This document shows, piece after piece, positions 58,307 to 64,000 of a stretch of DNA of 64,000 bases. The stretch is taken from NCBI GenBank assembly GCA_034401795.1, contig CM067374.1, positions 135,252,135 to 135,316,134 of the forward strand. Direction: 5' to 3'. Position 1 is the first letter of the stretch, and each line of letters opens with the position of its first letter. A program made the position numbers and the translations under genes. The stretch comes from Chaetoderma sp. LZ-2023a. Taxonomy: Eukaryota; Mollusca; Caudofoveata; Chaetodermatida; Chaetodermatidae. The notes beneath the pieces were generated by a model. It saw only the letters and a program-made list of their open reading frames with translations. It was not told the DNA's origin and did no database searches.

Positions 58307-59392
58307 TCAATTATTTTGTGATCCAACGCAATATCGCATAGCTTTTCGGACAAGAGAGGTCATCATTTCGATAAAAATTTCTCTAAATCGTCTTCCACTC
58401 AGAACATACAAAAAGAAATTTATGGCGTTGTTAGCGTTTGTAAGAAATGACAGTATGCATATTGCCAAATATCTTCTAGAATCGACAGCGCTGTCACCTG
58501 TAGGCGCGAGCCACGTGACTCCGCCAGCAAAAGCATAATATGCATTGGCTCCTATACATATCATGGTCGTCATAGAGACAGCTAAGAGCATCGTAGTCAA
58601 GGATCTGTTTTGACGCCTGTTCTCGACTCTAGTGCTGGATCCATCCAATAATTTATCATCATCTCTTGTAAATGTTAGGGTCGTAAGTATGGCTATGTTA
58701 CACGTGAACAATGAAGTCAGTGGGATAATAGCATATGCTATTGCATCGACAAACAGCCATGCGTCCATTAAGGCAACATACCTGGGTTTGAAGTAACACT
58801 TGAGGTTTCGGCCTGTCACTGATTCATACACAAATGTCTGTACAATGCAGATAAACGCGTCCACGATAACCAAAATGGCGACTCCTCTAACAGCATTAGA
58901 AACCGTGCAAATACGAGATGCTCTCATCGGTAAGCACACCACGACAAGGCGTTCAAATGTTAAAAGTAACACTATCCAAATAGGTAGATATTGAAAAAAG
59001 GCTGTAACTGTTGCATCCAAGTTACAGAGAACGTCCCCATAAAAGAGAATGCCATTTATTTTCCGTATGGCGCTATACCAAAGTAATACGAACGTATCCA
59101 GTATAGCCAGAATCATCAACAACAGAGTGGTCGATGTCACTGGCTTCACTCGTTTCATGATGAGAAAAGATAGTATATTACATGGAACTCCGATACCTGC
59201 CAATATACGGTGATAGTGCTGCGCCCAAACAAAAGCTAATCTGAAAGCTGGATTGGCCCACATCTCGGTCCAGTAGGCATCCCAGTCGAAGTCAGGGCTG
59301 TGAGCGGTCACGTTTGCTCCATTAGCGGTCACGCTGTGGTCAAGATCTATCGTGTGTGGAGTGATACTCACCATGACTTGTACCGTTGCCAT
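58307..59392 (-). CDS. Rhodopsin-class (class A) G protein-coupled receptor, single exon, intact
   Basis: Seven-helix plasma-membrane receptor, probably for a neuropeptide; ligand unknown. The frame is open from 59476, but I choose ATG 59392 (361 codons) because it has A at -3 and G at +4 and directly precedes the predicted extracellular N terminus. That N terminus has an N-glycosylation site (NVT). Helix 1: ILAGIGVPCNILSFLIM. Helix 2: LLMILAILDTFVLLWY with the conserved Asp. The disulfide pair is likely CNLD before helix 3 and KCYFKPRY in the second outer loop. Helix 3 ends FERLVVV, Glu-Arg in place of Asp-Arg-Tyr. Helix 6 lacks the usual Trp-x-Pro. Helix 7 has NNAINFFLYVLSGRRFREIF, where NPxxY is altered to NxxxFFLY and is followed by an amphipathic helix 8. 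Layout resembles invertebrate FMRFamide-receptor-like expansions. A truncated paralogue lies 2.3 kb away. Confidence 0.9.
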   Translation of the reverse strand: MATVQVMVSITPHTIDLDHSVTANGANVTAHSPDFDWDAYWTEMWANPAFRLAFVWAQHYHRILAGIGVPCNILSFLIMKRVKPVTSTTLLLMILAILDTFVLLWYSAIRKINGILFYGDVLCNLDATVTAFFQYLPIWIVLLLTFERLVVVCLPMRASRICTVSNAVRGVAILVIVDAFICIVQTFVYESVTGRNLKCYFKPRYVALMDAWLFVDAIAYAIIPLTSLFTCNIAILTTLTFTRDDDKLLDGSSTRVENRRQNRSLTTMLLAVSMTTMICIGANAYYAFAGGVTWLAPTGDSAVDSRRYLAICILSFLTNANNAINFFLYVLSGRRFREIFIEMMTSLVRKAMRYCVGSQNN

Positions 59393-59479
59393 TATTATGT
59401 TTGCTTCCAGAGAAAAAGTATTAGACTGCAGAGTAGACCTCAAACTCAGATATAAGCTAACATGTTTCCATAACACATA

Positions 59480-60595
59480 AATATACTAATTAGTACACTT
59501 TTGAACACGATGTAAGGCTTTTTTTAATATTTTGAACTTAATTTGATAGTACGGGCAAAATATTCAACACTACGTTTTATTTTGTCTTGGAAACATGCTA
59601 TTTTATTTTCATGTTGTTTCTGAGTTATACTTTATCAAACTACACACCTGAGAATGACTGTTGAGTTGGTTATCAGGATGATGAATCTACTGACGATGTT
59701 AAGGTTACTCGCACTCAGCTGAGAACTCCATGAGACGGAGTTTTAGATTATATACATTTCTAAGTCTCGATACAACCAAACCTCTCAATAACGACACTGA
59801 ATCGATCGTCAGTGGCTTTTCACTAAAGATGTGTTAATGGCACTTAATGCTACTCATTTGCTGTGCTAAATAACCTTTGGGCCACATGATAGTGGTTCTC
59901 TAAGACAGGTTGTCTTACCACCACTCATACGGCCATCCATCTTAAAGAACCACCATCTTTTGGTTCAAAAAGCCAATGTCCACTTTACTGAGGTTTTCCA
60001 TTTGCTTTATCGTTGTGTGATATTGTGCTTTAGATCTTACTGCCACTGATGCATACTCTCGGTATATTAGTGATTAGCATCATCTTTCAATACTCAACAA
60101 GAATAATAATTGATTACTTTACAAGAAAGACGGTTATTTCCAATTCTAACGCTTGTATTACTTTCACACCCAATGTTCCTGCATGGTTATATATGTATAT
60201 CTGTGCCTTACACGACAACCCTTTGATCAGTTTAATCAACATCATTGAGAGATATTATTTTCCTATAATTGTTAGCGCACACACTATCCGCAGAACCGAA
60301 CATAGGACTCGGGGGGGGGGGGGGCCAAGTGCACAGTTCCTGAAATTCTTACCCGGCGTGGGGGGGGGGGGCATCGGAACTGCCAAGTGTCAAGTTGTCA
60401 CAACCAAAATCAGGCTGGTCTGTTAAGCTTTTGGAGAATAAACGCTCTGTGATGAGGGCTGTGGAATTTGCCCACATTGGTCTTATAGGGCGGCCATCTA
60501 TGCCTCTAACTTGACCAATGTACCAAAAAATTAGAAAGAACTGATATACCAGACCGTATGCACTAAAAATGCTCAATTGAGAAATATGATCAGTC
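59480..60595. other. Intergenic, no gene; two G-runs
   Basis: 59525-59575 holds an internally deleted fragment of the family-P palindrome (AATATTTTGAACTTAATTTG and AAAATATTCAACAC). G-runs are at 60310-60323 and 60360-60370. Short frames unrecognised. Confidence 0.5.
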
Positions 60596-60604
60596 ACTTA
60601 AGTA

Positions 60605-60870
60605 TCTGACGTCATCATCAACTACATCACTATTTAGCTGACGTCATTATTGTAATGACGTAGCTCCATCACAAAATGTTACGTCTGTCAGGAGACTGTA
60701 CAAATTGCATGTCTTTGATGAATTTATAATTGAATTAACATTCTGTTGAGTATTTTGAAACTAATTCGACTGGGAGCTTTTGCTTTCAACCGCAGAAACA
60801 TCCCCACGGTCAATTTAGTTACAAAATATTTAACAGATTACCTGTATAGTTACCTTCAAATCTAGATTTT
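60605..60870 (+). mobile_element. Palindrome MITE family P, old diverged copy
   Basis: TGACGTCATC and TGACGTCATT sites, TTCTGTTGAGTATTTTGAAA, and a decayed palindrome (about 60742-60836) whose arms now mismatch widely. Confidence 0.65.
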
Positions 60871-60984
60871 GGGAAATCAGTTTTCAATTATTCAAACTGA
60901 TTCTAACATACGTAACAAGAGCTCGACAAACGACGCATAATAACCCGCCATAATGACAGGCCAATGAATGAGAGCTATCAGAAA

Positions 60985-61650
60985 ATACAGATTTCTTCCT
61001 CAGACCCAGACCAGGCATCCTATGAAGTTTCAAAGCGATCCGTTAAACGGGCAAGGAGTTATTGTCCTGAAACGAATTTTTCAAGATGGCCGCTGGGTTT
61101 TTTTACCATACGTAGTCCAATCACGCCATGAAGTTTCAAAGCGATCTGATAAATGGTAACGACGATATCATCCAGCAATCAATTTTCAAGTATGCAAACG
61201 AATTTTTCAAGATGGCCGCTGGTTTCTTCACCATACGTAGTCCAACCACGCTATGAAGCTTCAAAGCTACCAGATAAACAATAACAGAGTTATCATCTGG
61301 AAACCAATTTTCAACATGGTTGCCGGTGGTTGGCGGCAAGATTCAAGGTTCAAGATTATTTATTCAATCTAGCAAACTATATATAAGTCATCAATTCGAA
61401 TAGATTGTCTGCCGGTGGCCATCTTAGATTTGGGATCATTGTCAATCTCGATAAGTTTCTTCGCCAGACCTAGTTCAACTACCTTATGAAGTTTCAACGC
61501 GATCTAATAAATGGTAAAAGAGTTATCATCCGGAAACCAATTTTGAAGATAGCCGCCGGTGGCTGGAAGCCATCTTGGATTTCGGATCATCGTGGATTTC
61601 GATAGGTTTCTTCCCCAGACCTAGTCCAACCACCCATTGAAGTTTCAAAT
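60985..61650. repeat. Tandem repeat of about 115-160 bp containing AAGATGGCCGCTGG
   Basis: About five units with CCAGACCTAGTCCAACCAC, ATGAAGTTTCAAAGCGATCT, GATAAATGGTAA, GAGTTATCATCCGGAAACCA, ATTTTCAAGATGGCCGC and, in later units, CATCTTGGATTTCGGATCAT. Unit length varies by indels. Confidence 0.85.
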
Positions 61651-61654
61651 ATGA

Positions 61655-62520
61655 ACATTCATAAGCTCATAAAAATAATTATGCTCTTCTTCCTCTCTTC
61701 AGATGTCCACGGTCATAATCTAATAGCAAATACCCTGATAACTACATTGGCCCGGTATTGGTCCAGTACTGAAGATCTCTTCTCTGACTGGATCATTACC
61801 ATGCAACACAGGGAATGTGACATAATTATATAAAATATGAATATAATCTTCAAACACGAGAACCATCTAATCAGTCTCTGATGGTAGGAAATTGCATCTG
61901 ATCTGTTAGACATTCTGACTGAGGACCTACGGAAATGATCCACGTGGTTCCTTTAATGTGAAGCTTACTGCTATTGTGATGCATTGGCTATCCTCCAGCA
62001 GCCGTGTGGCATGTGATATGTATACTGACCATGTTCCACACATCGCGAAACCGATAGAACACCCCTAACGAGTTGGCATGGTTTGGGACACAGACGTCAC
62101 AGCAACATCAAACAAAGACAATATGTCCATTACCGGCGTGGTTGATATGCCTATATTTTTCAATCGGGCCACCGCGAGGGCAAACGTGACTATTTCAGAG
62201 GCAATGTTGCTGAAAGCTGGTTCTGTTGCGTTTAGTTTTTCCACAACAAAATTGTCACACGTCTTCAGGGTCCCATGGACAACCATCCAACCAGGTTTGG
62301 AGACAATCACTGCGTTAGAAACCGAGATATTGAAAAATGCCTCAAAAGTGTTTACAAAGGTGACAAAAACAATGTTGCTGAAAGCTGTTGCTGTCGGATC
62401 CCTACTAGTAGGGGAGCCAACATGCCAAAAAAACTCTATTTAAGGAAAGATACAGTTGATAGCTATGTAATTTTTTATTGTGACGTATGTCCTGTTTATG
62501 AAAACGCCTGTTAGCAAGAA
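61655..62520. other. Unassigned; overlapping open frames on both strands
   Basis: Frames 62078-62443 (+) and 62310-62065 (-) are both open. The minus one includes ALAVARLKNIGISTTPVMDI followed by LSLFD, faintly like the helix 1-2 region of a GPCR, but no full receptor can be traced. Left unassigned. Confidence 0.3.
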
Positions 62521-62524
62521 TACA

Positions 62525-64000
62525 TGGATTGCAAAAATGGGATATTGGCATATTTTTAGGCCCTCTCATACTTTTCAATATTAGGGCACGGGTATATTAT
62601 ACCGAGAGCTAGATTATATAGTAGGGTTGATAGCTATGTCATTTTTATCTTGACGTATTGTAGATTTCGGATTGTCTTGTGGGAAGTCATGACCCCGCTA
62701 GATGTCTTATATTTACGAGTAAGACCTCAGTGAAATAAGCGAAATTTATATTTGATAATACCAGGTGGGCTAATGAACTGAGTGAAAGTAGTAGTAAGTT
62801 AGATTAGTAGTAGGACGCTGCACTGGTTGACATCGGCCAGTGCTGCTGATAAACAGTTAAACAGTTTCGTGGAAAACGATGCGAAACCCCATCGAAACTA
62901 GAGTTGAGTATTAGCTAGGAATGAAATAGGACTGATGGTTCTGAGTTGGTGGTATCTGTCAATAGTTGAAGAGGAAAAGTTGTTGCTGTGGGATCTGCAC
63001 GCACTTTTATAATGTTCAGCAGTCGTTTCGGCCAGTAGTTTAGTAAATAATCGAGTGAAAAGAATCGATAGGAATATAGGTGACAGACTGACATTAGTTG
63101 TGGATGGTCGGCATTCCGACTCCCTTAAGCAAGTACAACAACACCAGCTGGCAATGAGATCATACAGCTCATGTGCTTATTAACGTTCGCTTCCTACAGG
63201 CTTATCCAGGGTAGGCAAGGGACAGGACAGAGGCATTGTAGCGTCCTGTAGGAATTCATAACACAATCGAAATTTGTATATCAACCATATGGCAATCATA
63301 GAAAGGCATGCTACAACAACAGATACCATAATGTTGTTGGTTAGCTGACAGATCGCATCAAATCAGAACCAGCCAACACCGCTTTGACCCTGTTCGATGG
63401 TATCTCCATAGAAGAGATGCCCAGAGTTTGATTAGTCGAGATGACGTCATAATCAAGGAGCATCGAATCAAACTCTGTGGCAGAGAAACAAAAGGAATAG
63501 AGGTAGGAAACTGTGGATTGTATATATGAGGCACTTGTCTTTTAAATCTTTAATCTTTATCATCCGTGGTTCCGGAGCAGTCATCGCTTCGTTATCGACA
63601 TTTACAGTGAATATATTGGAGTAACTGTGAATTGTAGTAGCTAGTCTGATAGCATACCAGCAACCGCTGGGAGTAATCAGTCGAGTTAGTGTTAGAGTAG
63701 GATAGATTTGTAGTAGAAGATAGGTTGTTTGAATTGAATCGTATCATACTTACATTGCTTAAAAAGTTATCATAATTCGTTACGACAGTAAAAGTCGTTA
63801 CTTGTTATATCAATATTAAGGTAGCGAATAAATAATCCAATATTTATACAAGTAGAGAGTTAAGTTGTGTTTGAAGAATACTCCAGAAGCACGGGGCAAC
63901 ACTGTGGCATACCTGCGCATCTTTCTGATAAGTCAGATAGGCCCAGATTGCTATATAAATATCTTCACCAACATCAGAAGAGGCGAGCTAGCAATCATCT
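62525..64000. other. Unassigned sequence to window end
   Basis: No coding frame of note. A 12-bp-stem inverted repeat (CAGAGTTTGATT and AATCAAACTCTG) lies at about 63424-63478. Promoter-like TATATATGA near 63522 precedes a region that could be part of an LTR or an exon beyond the window; nothing further can be supported. Confidence 0.35.

Noticed and set aside
62065..62443. Second GPCR or host gene
   Set aside because: The resemblance is limited to one short stretch, frames are open on both strands, and no further helices can be followed.

Overview
This is a repeat-rich window from an animal genome, most likely a marine invertebrate (phylum uncertain). The evidence is one intact rhodopsin-class GPCR, a decayed Maverick/Polinton, Gypsy and LINE retroelements, tRNA- and LINE-tailed SINE-like sequences, fold-back elements and very long (ACGC)n and (CTA)n microsatellites. 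There is no bacterial-style gene organisation. Only one host gene looks intact (GPCR, minus strand, 58307-59392). Almost everything else is mobile DNA in various stages of decay.

Region by region. 1-8700: a Polinton (virus-like DNA transposon) cut by the window start: protein-primed DNA polymerase B (+), integrase (-), several small accessory genes, a candidate structural gene, an unknown + strand gene with a repeat tail, and a packaging ATPase (-). All main genes carry stops or frameshifts. Six copies of a shared TATA-like motif sit just upstream of minus-strand genes. 8869-10648: an 0.89-kb tandem duplication. 11198-13475: a dispersed repeat carrying a 5'-truncated LINE with a 10-bp target-site duplication; the LINE-free paralogue of that repeat is at 54598-55305. 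13.5-20.2 kb: small inverted-repeat elements, a head-to-head 31-bp repeat array and sparse DNA. 20290-24665: relic of a large intronless ORF family with a Cys-rich C terminus. 25.5-27.5 kb: triplet tracts and a 1.4-kb fold-back element, whose sister copy is at 29.65-31.0 kb. 31.8-38.6 kb: minisatellites around an old Gypsy relic. 39.46-46.45 kb: a second large-ORF relic split by a Gypsy element with about 105-bp LTRs. 47.1-50.2 kb: two apparently identical 1.5-kb direct repeats, each with a SINE-like insert. 50.8-57.2 kb: MITEs, tandem repeats, a GPCR pseudogene fragment and a LINE relic. 58.3-59.4 kb: the GPCR. 59.5-64 kb: mostly repeats and unassigned sequence.

How parts relate. The Polinton genes form one replication, integration and packaging set with compact convergent gene pairs and a common promoter motif. 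The (GAA)n-tailed LINE and the (GAA)n-tailed SINE share their 3' end, suggesting a LINE/SINE partnership. A palindrome-centred MITE family recurs at least seven times and interrupts other elements. All identifications come from reading translations and repeats by eye; no database search was run.
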